Below are positions 48,020 to 58,438 of a stretch of DNA of 64,000 nucleotides, one piece after another. The notes below the pieces were generated by a model. The model was not told the DNA's origin. It searched no databases and saw only the letters and a list, made by a program, of their open reading frames with translations. The stretch spans positions 4,394,001 to 4,458,000 of the forward strand of contig JBBMOA010000022.1 of the NCBI GenBank assembly GCA_037954235.1, given 5' to 3'. The DNA comes from Aulostomus chinensis. Lineage: Eukaryota > Chordata > Actinopteri > Syngnathiformes > Aulostomidae. The stretch's first letter is position 1; every line of letters starts with the position of its first letter. Made by a program: the position numbers and the translations under genes.

Positions 48020-48320
48020 AGAAACTGTGGACTGCGAGTGTCGGAGTTCTGTCTTGGTTGAGTATTGATCACCGACACCTGGGGGGGGGGGATAATCTTC
48101 AAATCGGGGCTAAAACCTCCCCCTGGACTCCAGGACGAACTGAGAGATTCTGGTGGTCAAAGGTCAAGGTGGAGGCCACCTCACATAAAAGCAATATTTC
48201 TGGAAAGCCTCGAGGGAACGTCGCTTTAAAATTTGGCTCAAAAGTCCACTGGGACTCAAGGGTGACCTGAAAAAAAAAATGTCGGTGGCGAAAGATTGAG
48301 GTCACGGTGACAGGCGCACA
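48020..48320. repeat. dispersed teleost repeat fragment, copy B
   Basis: Shares ordered words with 12730-12990: 'ggtggtcaaaggtcaaggtg', 'ggctcaaaagtccactggga', and 'gaggtcacggtgac' near the right end. The + strand frame over 47881-48270 and the minus frame over 48099-48419 are translations of the repeat. A G11 run lies at 48081-48091. Confidence 0.6.
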
Positions 48321-48429
48321 TCCTGGAGGCTTGCAACTGCACACCTCATTTCTAGGTTTGGTTCTTTTCCACAAGAAAGGACCAGATATTAAATCTGCAT
48401 CAAATATGGTGAATTTCACGTTTTTTTTT

Positions 48430-48455
48430 GGTTGTTGTTGTTGTTGTTGTTGTTT
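48430..48455. repeat. (GTT)n microsatellite
   Basis: Eight gtt/ttg units after a T9 run. Confidence 0.9.
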
Positions 48456-48780
48456 TAAATCTTTGTATTTACATTGCTAAAGCACAAAAATGGGTAGGAA
48501 AGCCAACCCCTGTAACCAAACAACACAACGACTCCGACTGGCCACGTATGGACCATTGTTCCGTTTCCCCTGAGCCCCGTTTTACTTCCTGGATATTCTG
48601 ACGTGCCACCCTTTCCTCCACAAGAAGAAGAAGGTTCATGGCTCACAATTCATCCGCGTCTTTCGTTGTGGAAGTGCCAGGAGGGAAACAAAAAAAAAAT
48701 CTTGTTTGCCGCACAAGTAGATTCTGTTCATGTTTACGATGAGCAGGCCGGAGGGAAAGGGCAAGACACCTACCAGCTCA

Positions 48781-48978
48781 CCCCCCCCCCCCCCCCCCCC
48801 CATGACTAAAACAAGATGAACAATAAAAAAAAGAAAAGGGAAAGAGGAGATAACACTTTTTTTGTCACCTCAAAGCAGCTGGAAAAACAGAGAGAGATAG
48901 AGAGTGTGTGTGTGTGTGTGTTTTCCCCTCGGAATCTTGCCATTTAGCCTTGACTACCCCCCCCCCCCCCCCCCCCCC
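48781..48978. repeat. poly-C runs C21 and C22 flanking a GT array
   Basis: C21 at 48781-48801, (GT)n at 48904-48921, C22 at 48957-48978. Two of the longest C runs of the window lie within 200 bp. Confidence 0.95.
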
Positions 48979-49399
48979 GTTGGGAAAGCACTCCTATCAT
49001 CACTTTATTTTCTTTAATTATCAGGGCGACATACACGTCTTAGCCTTCTCCATCTCTGTCTCTCTTTATCTGTTATTACAGTTTCTTTCTTCTTTTTTTT
49101 GTTCTTTTCTCCGCTCCCTGCTGGGAACAGTTCAGCTGGCAGGCCGGGAGGACTAGCCTTGGCTTCAACGAAGGCAAACCATGAGGAATCGTGTCTATCA
49201 ACAAAAACAAAAAAAAATGCCGACGCCGAAGCAGCGAAGGCGAAGGACGGACGTTTGTATTTCTTTGACAGAATTGTGTACAATCATCCTCTTCGGCTCT
49301 TGTGGCCAGCCCACTTTTAGCTGCTGCCGTGAGGTCAATTATAAACATTTCGTCTTGATTAAAATGTCCGTTCTTTAAACGGAGTTTGGATTTCATCAG
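48979..49399. other. non-coding stretch
   Basis: T/C-rich near 49082-49115. Frames on both strands overlap and have no domain. Confidence 0.4.
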
Positions 49400-49863
49400 T
49401 TCTAATTAATCTGAGACGCCAAAGTCGACCAGGGGCGCCAGCACCTGGACTGTAGGTGCTGCGCGACCCGGAAAAGTTGAGCGAAATGTGAAAGGAATGC
49501 GGCTAAAATGATGTGGGAATTTGGCTGCGCACCATGGTGGTTTGACTACGTGACCCCCAAATTTAGCAAAACCAGCCTCATACGGTGGGAGAGTTGTGTC
49601 TCGCTCTCTTCCAATGCCAAACAAAAACCATGTGACGGATCTCTGGTTACAACTGGCCGCTTTGGAACGGCGGTTTATAATAACGACATGAAACTAAACA
49701 CAGTTTTATTAATAACTGCATCCAAACTCTGAACAACACGGGGAACTGGCGAGCAGCCCTGGTGTTAGCTTGCACCGTTAGCCGTAGCCATGACCGGCGA
49801 GTGCTCCCAGCAGCAGCCGAAGACTTCACCCCGATTCAAAAACAAACAAAAAAACGACCGCAG
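49400..49863 (+). other. possible promoter and first coding exon, weak
   Basis: The 400 bp before 49790 are CpG-richer than neighbouring sequence. An ATG at 49790-49792, after 'ccgttagccgtagcc', opens a 24-codon frame beginning MTGECSQQQPKTSPRFK and rich in Gln and Lys. It ends in frame phase 2 at 'cgcag|gtgaaag' (donor-like GT at 49864), a near-consensus splice donor. That is the shape of a short first coding exon. I cannot name a protein with this start, no second exon was found downstream, and the minus strand also offers an ATG here, so this is a candidate only. Confidence 0.22.
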
Positions 49864-51836
49864 GTGAAAGGTTTGAACGTCTACATTCTCAAATAAACAA
49901 ACGCTTAAAACGTACTTGGAGTATTCCTGCCGTTTCCAGAGGAGACCGCCGGCAAATTCACATCCTCGGTGGTTGAAAGGCCACAAAATATTCTGCGGCC
50001 TGAACGAAATACGGAAACAGCGGGCAACTCTGAGGCCTCACAGCCGGGAAAAAAAACCAAACAAACAAACAAAACACGTAAAATCCAAACTCCAGAACAG
50101 TTTCTGGCAACCAGAACTAAACCTAAAATGCTGACCTTTGTCCCGGGGGTTATTAGACGAACTTGAGTGACTTGAATTTAAATAAAAAACTAAATAAATA
50201 AATAAAATTGTGGTTTTCTAGAACTTGTGACTTGTGGTTCCTCTCTCACTTGATATATGCACACAGCCGCTGTGTGCAGAATTGTGGCTCCCAGATAACA
50301 CTGCCAGGCTTTTGTTCTCATTAACATCTTGGCATGGATGGCAATTATTCACACTGGCTATTTCTGTTTAAAGCTTCTTCACCCTCTGCTGCCACTGCCC
50401 TCGCTTTCTTTTCTTTTCTTTTCTTTTTTTTTTTCTCCCCGCCTTCATCCAGTGTCTTCCTCACATTATCTTTCCTTCCCAAACCCGCCATAATCTCTGC
50501 CTCTCTTTCTCCTCCATGTCCATACCTCCGTCGTTCTTTCATTCCCTTCCTCTTCACCGCCTGCTCCTTCATCCTGGTTGATGGTAAACGCTTCCTCTAG
50601 CCCGCCAATTGTGTCTCCAAGACCCCCCGCCGCCCAGACACATGGGCAGGTCTGTAAATAACCACGTTTCTGTACGAGGTGTCTATCAGGAGCCTCAGCG
50701 ACCCACCTGACCCTCCAATATCTCAACTGGCGCCAACGCTGTTTCCAGGCGACAATTAAATCTCCGCCCCGGGGGGCAGTCATCTGGCAGAAAACAAGCG
50801 CACCTGTGACAGCCAGGCACCGTGGAGGAATGACACACGCGCCCACCTGTCAGACAGGTCTGGCAGGGTTTGATAGCTCTGGTTGTTTTTTCGCTGCCCG
50901 TTATGACCTGGCCCACCTTCTTGGCTACAGTGAGATTGGAGGGATTCCTCAAAGGGAGAGTAGAATCAATGTCTTAACGATGTATCTTTAATTATTTATC
51001 CGTAATTACCTCTGCAAGGCTTTGAGGTGCATCATTTGTCTGCACTTCCTCGTGTAATCAAACATTCCATTCACGCCGAGGAGCTACCCATCGCCTCCCT
51101 CCTCCGAGGACTGAGTGCTTTGCTAAAAGGTAGCTTGATTGTGGTAATTGTTGACGGAAGGCTTTTGTCAAACTGCTTTAAACATTCAAGTCAGTTAGGC
51201 AGCGGCGGCGAGATAGCGAGCCTGAGCTCTAGACTCAGAGCCTGGAGCTTTTTAATGCAGCGCCAAGCTCTCCGCGGAGCTGCAGACGCTTTACATTACA
51301 CGGTGTCAGCCATCTTTTATTGTTAAATAGTCGGAGCTTGTTAGGAGGGAGGGGGTCAAGCTGGATAATAACAGTGAAAAATGGAAAGGGTCCCACGTGC
51401 TGTTAATGCAGCAGCAGAAAAACGAAAGGTCAACTCGCCAGAAACACAACAGAAACGTGTTCTCTGTTGGTATCCTAACACGCAGACGAGCGTAATTAGC
51501 AGATTTGAAAACATCCGCTGCCAAGTTTGCGATTCTCATTGCATTTAAGACTGTTGGGGGGGAAAAAAAGAGCTGTTGTTCCAATGAAAATAGATCGGCA
51601 ACATTATTTTTTAACATGATCAGATTGTGGCCTTTTTGGGGGGGGGGACTAGCTTGACTCAAAGCAACCGCTAGTTCATGAACAGCTCTTTCTTCCATGT
51701 GTAACACAGATGAGCGAAGTGTGGCAACTGCAGGGTTTCTGCATGCGCTGCAATAGCAACATTTGTGTGAGAGAAACAGCGTGTGTGAGGGTGAGAAGGC
51801 TACAAAATTAGCGGTATTGTTAGAGCCTAGCAGTTC
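49864..51836. other. non-coding stretch
   Basis: Pyrimidine-rich 50380-50580 with (TTTTC)n at about 50408-50430. 50890-51310 is quiet sequence without simple repeats. A G9 run lies at 51640-51648. No gene recognised. Confidence 0.4.

Positions 51837-51869
<33 letters not shown>
51837..51869. repeat. (GT)n microsatellite
   Basis: About sixteen GT units. Confidence 0.96.
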
Positions 51870-51872
<3 letters not shown>

Positions 51873-52689
51873 GTGGAAGAGTTGGACGGTGGCGATGTTA
51901 CAAACACTTTAACTTTCTTAGTCGTGCCATGGTAGCGCGACTGTTTTGGAATTAAGTAGCTTTCCAGTAGTGAAGTTCTTGTAATCAGCAAGGTGGTGTG
52001 TTAGCATCCAGGCAAGCTAAGACTCTCCACGCGCTAGCTGCTAAAGCTTAAGCAGCAGCTGAGGGTTGAGCTAAAAACCGCTGTCGAGATGCTGCACAAT
52101 TAATATCATTCTTGATCAGAAGATAACTTTATAATTTAGTTAAGATTCCACCAGCCGATGGTCAGAGCTAAAATTAGAAATCAATTAAGAGTAAGCGGTT
52201 AACCGCCCAAGGCTAACGGTTAGCCCGATAATATTATGCTGCTTAAAGCTCCTAAATCTCAAACAAATTAAAAAAAAAAAAAAAAAGACTTTCTGTCAAT
52301 TACACTGGACTGAAATTAACAAGGGCAAAACAGTAACTAGAATTCATAAGAATTTTTATCAAGGCACAATGACTACATTTAAAGAGGCTGGCAAATTAGA
52401 CCTTAGACCCCCGTGACAAGTTATACCAAAGACGGGCTTCCCTTCTGGGATTCGTCTGCTGTACATCTTTCAGAAATTAAATTTGGGGTGTTCTGATGAT
52501 ACAGCTCTCCAACGGTCCGACTGACTGACATCGACTGGGCCCAAACCCTCAGGTACGCTGCTGCTTTTAGGCGGAAGAAGTTAATTAAATTGTAAAGATT
52601 TCTTCACCAGCGCATCGAAGGATTTAACCTATTTCCATTCAGCCCTGGTATAAACAACAGGATGTGAGTCCTGCAGCTTTTCCTATATC
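51870..52689. other. non-coding stretch
   Basis: GCTAGC/TTAGC words near 52000-52060 and 52195-52235; an A16-type run at 52270. No gene recognised. Confidence 0.4.
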
Positions 52690-53165
52690 ATAATATCACA
52701 CCGCAGGTGGCGGGTTCCAACGTGTGACATGTATTTTTATTCTAGTTAGTAACACGAAATATGAATCGCTGGATGAAAATGTATTTTATATGATAATTTG
52801 TCCATTTAACAGCTCAGACAAATCACCGCCGCGCCTTCAGATTGCCATTTGTCCCTTTTTTGGGTGGCAGGTTAAAATTTTCCTCCTTTCATGTGACATT
52901 TCCGACCATTCCGTAATTAGGTTTATTGTGATATTTTGGCGTGTAGAAGCATGCTGCTGCATTCAAAGTAATGAAAATCCCTGCCTTAACACACAACCTT
53001 CGGCGCACTTGGAGCCCCCGACTCGCCTCCATGGAAATCAATTGAGCATGGCCTGATGTTATTTAGAGAAGCAGATGGCATGTCTAAATGCTAAGCAGGA
53101 ACTCATTTGTTCATTTCATACCAACAATGTCAACAGCGCATTAACCGAAACATCATTCATATTCA
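52690..53165. promoter_or_regulatory. candidate conserved non-coding block
   Basis: About 475 bp free of simple repeats. It is AT-rich and has homeodomain-type cores (TAATTA at 52914-52919), 'catgtgacatttccg', 'ccatggaaatcaattgagc' and 'tcatttgttcatttcat'. Texture suggests a conserved non-coding element; conservation itself is untested. Confidence 0.27.
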
Positions 53166-54492
53166 GTCACACTAGACGAAGCCTAGAGAGCACACGATGT
53201 GGCCGTGCGACCGCCTCACACAGGTCGTTATAGCTAAATCAGGACTTGAGACGGTGGAGAGCAGATACTGAGACGGCGATACGAAGCAGGACTGAGTCAC
53301 GGGAAGCCTTGCAGACAGCGCGGACCCTGATGGTCAAGGTTTCTCCTAGCAACCAGATTTTGAAAAGCCTTTTTTAGATGTTGGAGATGCTTTTTTTGTT
53401 GGAAACATTTGAAAAAGTACTTTGGGTCATCACACGGGACTTGGACAACTGGATGCATTTGCTACTGTTTTGTACCTTTTAATGGTTTTGCTTTTACAAT
53501 ATTTGGTACGCCTGACATTCGCAGTGCTCGTCTAATCTGAAAAAAGGTCTCTTGATCACGGAGCCTCACAAAGAGGGAAGTGCAGCTCCAAATGAAAAGG
53601 AGTCGCCCTGGCAAAGAGCACAACAGCATCTGGAAGTTTGTTTGTTTTTTTTGAAGCAGAAGGTGGAGCTGGAAGCGTCGCTCTGAATGGGTCGAATCAA
53701 CACAGAATGATTGTTCTTGGGTTGACGATCCAAACTAAAAAGTCTAAATCAATGTGACCTGCAGCTGAAGTGGCAGGAGACAAAACCTTAAAATTCTTCA
53801 AGAACACCTTGACTACCTGTTGCCCGCATCACAAATCCATAACCGATGCTATAGCTTGCGCAGAGGCGTGGTGACGCACGCCTCGCGCAACAAACGTGGG
53901 CGGTGTAGCAACTCCAGCTAATTCCAATGATTAGTGACAGCGGCCAGCGGCGCTACGCTCACGTTACGGAGGGATCGGGACAGGTGTATCAGGCCCTCGT
54001 CTCACCTGCCTCGCAAATATTCACCACCCTTGCAGTTCTGCTATATTTTCACTTCACAACTAGCAACCATGCTAGCAAGAGCAGGCTTTTGTGCACTGTT
54101 TTTGTCATACTCCTCTCAGCCGGCAGCAGATGAATGCATGAGAGTGACACAACCCAAACAATTCAGAGGGATTTAAATACGGAACAAACACCTTCCACTT
54201 CCGATTCACGTTGACCTGAACTTCTATGGAGCTGAAATCAACCGAGAGGAGTTGATGGGGGATGTAATCGCTTTGATGCGTTTCACTGGCGATGGCGACG
54301 GTCAGCGGGGAGAGAGCGTAGCTTTGGAGCGATGAGCATTAGCATGCAGACGAGCGCCTATTACCGCAGCTCATATTCAGCTCAGCTCCAATTGTGCAGC
54401 ATGATTATGTGCTTTTGATCAATCATTCTGTTTCTTCTTAAGCAGACATGTAGGAGAACAATGGCGTGCTATTCATACATGAGGACACATGA

Positions 54493-54495
<3 letters not shown>
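53166..54495. other. non-coding stretch
   Basis: Mixed sequence; the frames at 53927-54176 lack a domain. 54320-54470 is another quiet AT-rich patch. Confidence 0.4.
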
Positions 54496-54531
<36 letters not shown>

Positions 54532-54543
54532 AGGGAGAGAGAG
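54496..54543. repeat. (GT)n followed by (GA)n
   Basis: About sixteen GT units at 54497-54529, then gagagggagagagaga. Confidence 0.95.
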
Positions 54544-55083
54544 ACAGCCAGTGGAAGAATCTAACCCAACCCCGCCAACACGTTTTTTTCAGATTGTCTA
54601 GAAGCTCATTTATTGTCCGAGTTTGTCATTTCAAAGATCGTGAGTCCTGGATCGATGCTTTCCCGTCGTCCTGGACTGGATCAACTGCATGCGGTCGGGA
54701 GCGTTTACCCTCATGGTGCAGTTGGTTCGGGCAGGTGTGAGTACGGCGATCACACTCAACCAGACTGAAACCTGTTGAAGAGGTGACCGCGGCCTGGTGC
54801 ACGATAAGCTACAAATGAATGAATGGAATTTAACAGAAAACCTGTTAACCGCAGAGGGGAGTAACATTAGTGAGTATTTACTAGAGACGAACAAAGCATT
54901 CAGATCAAATTATTTGTTAGAGGGTGATTGAGAGACGCTCTGCCCAAAAAAGTCAAGGTCCCACCGTACACATTTAAACGGGTTTTTCAAGGTCCCTGAC
55001 AAGAACGGTGCAAATGGAGGGCGAGATAGTGAACAAGTCAGCTGTCACACTCGGCGCTACCGTGAACAAGCACCAGAGGGGTG
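54544..55083. other. non-coding, possible dispersed repeat
   Basis: 54640-54850 ('gatcgtgagtcctggatcga' onward, 'caaccagactgaaacctgtt') reads like a diverged teleost interspersed repeat, from memory only. Nothing else recognised. Confidence 0.3.
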
Positions 55084-55405
55084 AAGGTCATCCATCCATT
55101 TTCTACCTCTCATCCTGTTAAGGGTGGCGGGGGGGGGGGGTGGAGCCTATCCCAGCAGCCTTCCCCCTGGACAGGTCACCAGTCCATCTCAGGGCCAACA
55201 CATAGAGACAGACAACCATTGGCTCTCCCAGCCACGCCTACGGTCAATTTAGAGTCTGGATTAACCTGGTCCCTCTTGATGTCTTTGGACTGTGGAGGAA
55301 GCTGGAGTACCAGAGAGAACCCAGCAGGAACAGGGAGAACATGGAGAACATGGAGACTCACACAGAAAGACCGCGGGACTCGAACCCAGAACCAGGTCAA
55401 GGTCA
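55084..55405 (-). mobile_element. tRNA-derived SINE, copy 4, head-truncated
   Basis: Minus-strand copy that ends just past the B box (ggttcgagtcc on the minus strand, 55376-55386). The A-box part and the 5' end of the tRNA head are missing, the usual 5' truncation of retroposons. A 7-base repeat 'aaggtca' at 55084-55090 and 55399-55405 flanks the remaining body and is the probable target-site duplication. Inside, 'gaacatgga' is duplicated near 55337-55354, and a G12 run at 55129-55140 has expanded from the 'cggggggtgg' block seen in the other copies. Confidence 0.85.
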
Positions 55406-55507
55406 GAGGTCAGTTTTGGATAAAAATGTGTGGATTATACTGGACTTGGGTTTGGAAATTGATGCTTTAAGATAGTGTTGCACACGGGGATGCCTTATTT
55501 ACCAAGT

Positions 55508-55509
<2 letters not shown>
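55406..55509. other. short spacer
   Basis: Nothing recognised. Confidence 0.4.

Positions 55510-55561
<52 letters not shown>
55510..55561. repeat. (CA)n microsatellite, 26 units
   Basis: Perfect, the longest uninterrupted CA array of the window. Confidence 0.97.
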
Positions 55562-55565
<4 letters not shown>

Positions 55566-55689
55566 CTTGGCAGAGGCAGGAGCAATTAGGGGTCCAGCCT
55601 CTTGCTGAAGGACACTTCAACACGGTCTGCGGGGGAAACGGGGGTCAAGCCTTCTGATTACGAAACAGCCACTCCACCTCGGAGCTCGC

Positions 55690-55960
55690 CGCCATATTTA
55701 TTCACGGCAGATTCTGACAGCTGATCATTCTTTTGAGGAGGAATATTGTAGCAAGCAATCAACAGACCCGAGACTCATAAGGTGTGTTTAAGAGGCATCA
55801 TCATTTTAATCTAATTTCATTAATTAGACACTTCTGAGAATAAACCTGAGAGATAAATAATGCTGTCAAGGTGTTAATTGTGATCAAGCACTGCTGTCTC
55901 CTCTTTGAGTGCGATTGCTTATCAAGAAAAGTGCTCGTCATTTAAACTTTAAAGAACTGT
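55690..55960. promoter_or_regulatory. candidate conserved non-coding block
   Basis: About 270 bp without simple repeats between two microsatellites. It carries TAATTA at 55821-55826, 'gtgttaattgtgatcaagca', 'ccatatttattcacgg' and 'agataaataatgctgtcaa'. Enhancer-like texture; inference only. Confidence 0.28.
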
Positions 55961-56065
55961 GCTGTTTGTTTGAGTTTCGGTGCAAACTTGTGTCTCTGTT
56001 TTGGATTTACATACTCTGGTGAATCTAAAAAGTCTGGTGATAAAAACAAAATACGCTAATGAGGA

Positions 56066-56378
56066 ACACACACACACACACACACACACACAAATTCCGT
56101 GTTTTGACAGAGAGAAGCGAAGGCTGGGCGATGGCGGCGGCAGGGGTTTGTTACTAAGCTGCTTTCTCATAAATCATCATGCAAAACTGTAATTAGAACA
56201 CAGCGACTTGATGCTGATGGATAGCAGACCGACTCCTGATCATTCATGAGAACATGCATGAGAACATGCAGGAGAACACGCAGGAGAACACACACACGCG
56301 CGCGCACAACATATAGATTCAAATGATTATTTAAGCGTGGAAACAGTGGCTTTTAGTCTCAGTTTTAGACATTTTATC

Positions 56379-56429
<51 letters not shown>

Positions 56430-56643
56430 ACGCGTGTCTATGTGTGTCCTGAGGTGCTGTCTCCTAATTAAAAGCTCGGAAAACAAACCCAAAAACGCAC
56501 GGTGTCTTAACAGACACGCCTCATTAAAACAAATGGGAAGTTCTGCGACGTGTTTGTGATTAGCAACACAACAACCTGGTGAGCGGAGCTTATAACCAAG
56601 TTATCAAAACGCAAACCTATTTAAATACCCTATAGTTACACAT

Positions 56644-56696
<53 letters not shown>

Positions 56697-56860
56697 ATAG
56701 AGGGTTATTGATCACTGCCAGTGCTATGCTGTAGAAAGACGAGGTCAGGGGATATATATTATCTTAATGCATTTTTCCCTTAATGGCAAACGTCTCACAC
56801 ACACACACACACACACACACAAAGATGTATTGACATGCTGTTACTTACACACACACACAC
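56066..56860. repeat. dense CA/GT microsatellite cluster
   Basis: CA 56066-56092; a 12-bp tandem of four units at 56246-56293; CA/CG alternation to about 56308; GT 56381-56428; CA 56648-56695; CA 56796-56821; CA 56847-56860. Both orientations occur within 800 bp. Confidence 0.95.
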
Positions 56861-57728
56861 GAGCATGTAATCATTCATACAGTCAGTGAATGGGCTGCAG
56901 TATAATCTAATCTGCTCCATTGTTCACCCAAATGTTCAATTTACAGCAACAAGCAGTTTTGTCATAAGGACAGTGAGTATTTCCTCGACATCTTTTGTTT
57001 AAAATATGTGAAAGCAGTTGAAATCTCAGTTTTATCAAACAAATACAACGATAGTCCTGGGGGGCCGAAACAGAGGGAGGGTTGTTGAGAGGTGCACAGC
57101 CTCAAATTAAAAAAACAAAACAAAAAAACTCTCCGTAATCAAAATTCAAGGTTGCCAGAAAACGAGGAGAAATCCTGGGGGTCTCACTGAGGTCTGCTGC
57201 TGAGGCTCCGCTGGAGATTCCTGGCTGCTCTCAAAGTCAGAGGAAAAAGGAGGAGGCGCCTTGTAGTTAAGGTCTTACCAGCCAAACCTGAAAGGACCCA
57301 TATGTGCAACCCAGAACCACCCGCTCCAACGAGAGTTCCTTCATTAAAGACAGCAAAGACGCCATGCTTTCACTTCCTGCGACATCACCATTCCTCCTCT
57401 CTCTATTTGGAAACAGCTAATATCACAAATGTACAGTGTCCTCTTGGGAATTTGATTATTTGCGTGAACTCCACTTCATGCAGAGATGCAGAACAGAAAA
57501 CGGTGGGAGAAACGGTTCTTTAAGCAGAATCTTTGAAGAGCCTTCTTGGAAAACTTAGTCCCTCGGGGACTGTGAGCATTGAAGGGTTTCTCCTAACCAC
57601 CATTTTCACCAGAACCAACCAAAGCTTGGGAATGCTGCCGAGACCTTTAAACAGCATTCTGGCATGTAAAGGTCGAGATGTTTCGTCTCAGCGGGGTTCG
57701 GCCTGCTTCCTAAACGTACGCTTGCCTT
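56861..57728. other. non-coding stretch
   Basis: A-rich 57108-57128; no exon or repeat copy recognised. Confidence 0.4.
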
Positions 57729-58010
57729 GTGACGACCTGTTTCCAGCTCAGATGTAGAGTCACCCGTCCTCCATCCCGCCACTGTGCTGCTGCGCAAATG
57801 GCGAGCTCTCACGGCAGCACAATCGTCATGCATCACGGGAACTGTGTATTTATGCGCGACACATCTTGTAAAGATTTGAAAATTCATCTCAACTACACAG
57901 AAGAAATGATGGAAAATCTCATGAACAGGCCAGCAGGTCCGCTATCTGTCCAAATCAAGTGCCAGACTAAGAACTCTCACTTGTGCCGACAGGTTTACGT
58001 GGGTGGATAA
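57729..58010 (+). other. unassigned 93-codon open frame
   Basis: Open from 57729 to a stop at 58008-58010 in sequence free of simple repeats. The middle reads 'CKDLKIHLNYTEEMMENLMN' and is helix-like. Donor-like sites ('cagcag|gtccgc' near 57933 and 'cgacag|gtttac' near 57991) lie inside it. No domain recognised; it could be an exon fragment or chance. Confidence 0.15.
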
Positions 58011-58392
58011 TCAGAATCCCAGAAAGTAGCATAGCAAAGTAGCATGGTAATACTGTAGCTCTGCCTGTTGTAGTATCATAATCTGTGCGATGGTAAAGAG
58101 TCTTTGTACCTCTAAAGCACTCTCAACCATTTTCAGAGGAGCGTCTGCTGCTTCCAGCTGGGAAAAATGAGGTGAACGCAGCCCTTTAATGTCGTCTACA
58201 GTATGTACATACATAAATCACACGCTTGAGAGGCTACATACAGCCGTGTTGGTATTCACACAAGAGTCACACTGCATGACTCTCCTGCAAACACACCGAC
58301 ATTTCACAAACCAAAACAAAAGACGACCGAAACGCAGTCTTAAAAGAACCTTCACATGCTCACTTGTGACATCAAGGACTTCAAAGCTGGGA
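58011..58392. other. non-coding stretch
   Basis: Nothing recognised. Confidence 0.4.
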
Positions 58393-58438
58393 AACACACA
58401 CACGCACGCACGCACGCACACGCACACACACACACACC
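58393..58438. repeat. (CA)n with (CG) interruptions
   Basis: CA array broken by several 'cg' steps, giving alternating purine-pyrimidine sequence with Z-DNA potential. Confidence 0.93.

Noticed and set aside
47881..48270. 129-codon open frame
   Set aside because: Lies within dispersed repeat copy B, shared with 12.8 kb, and has no domain.
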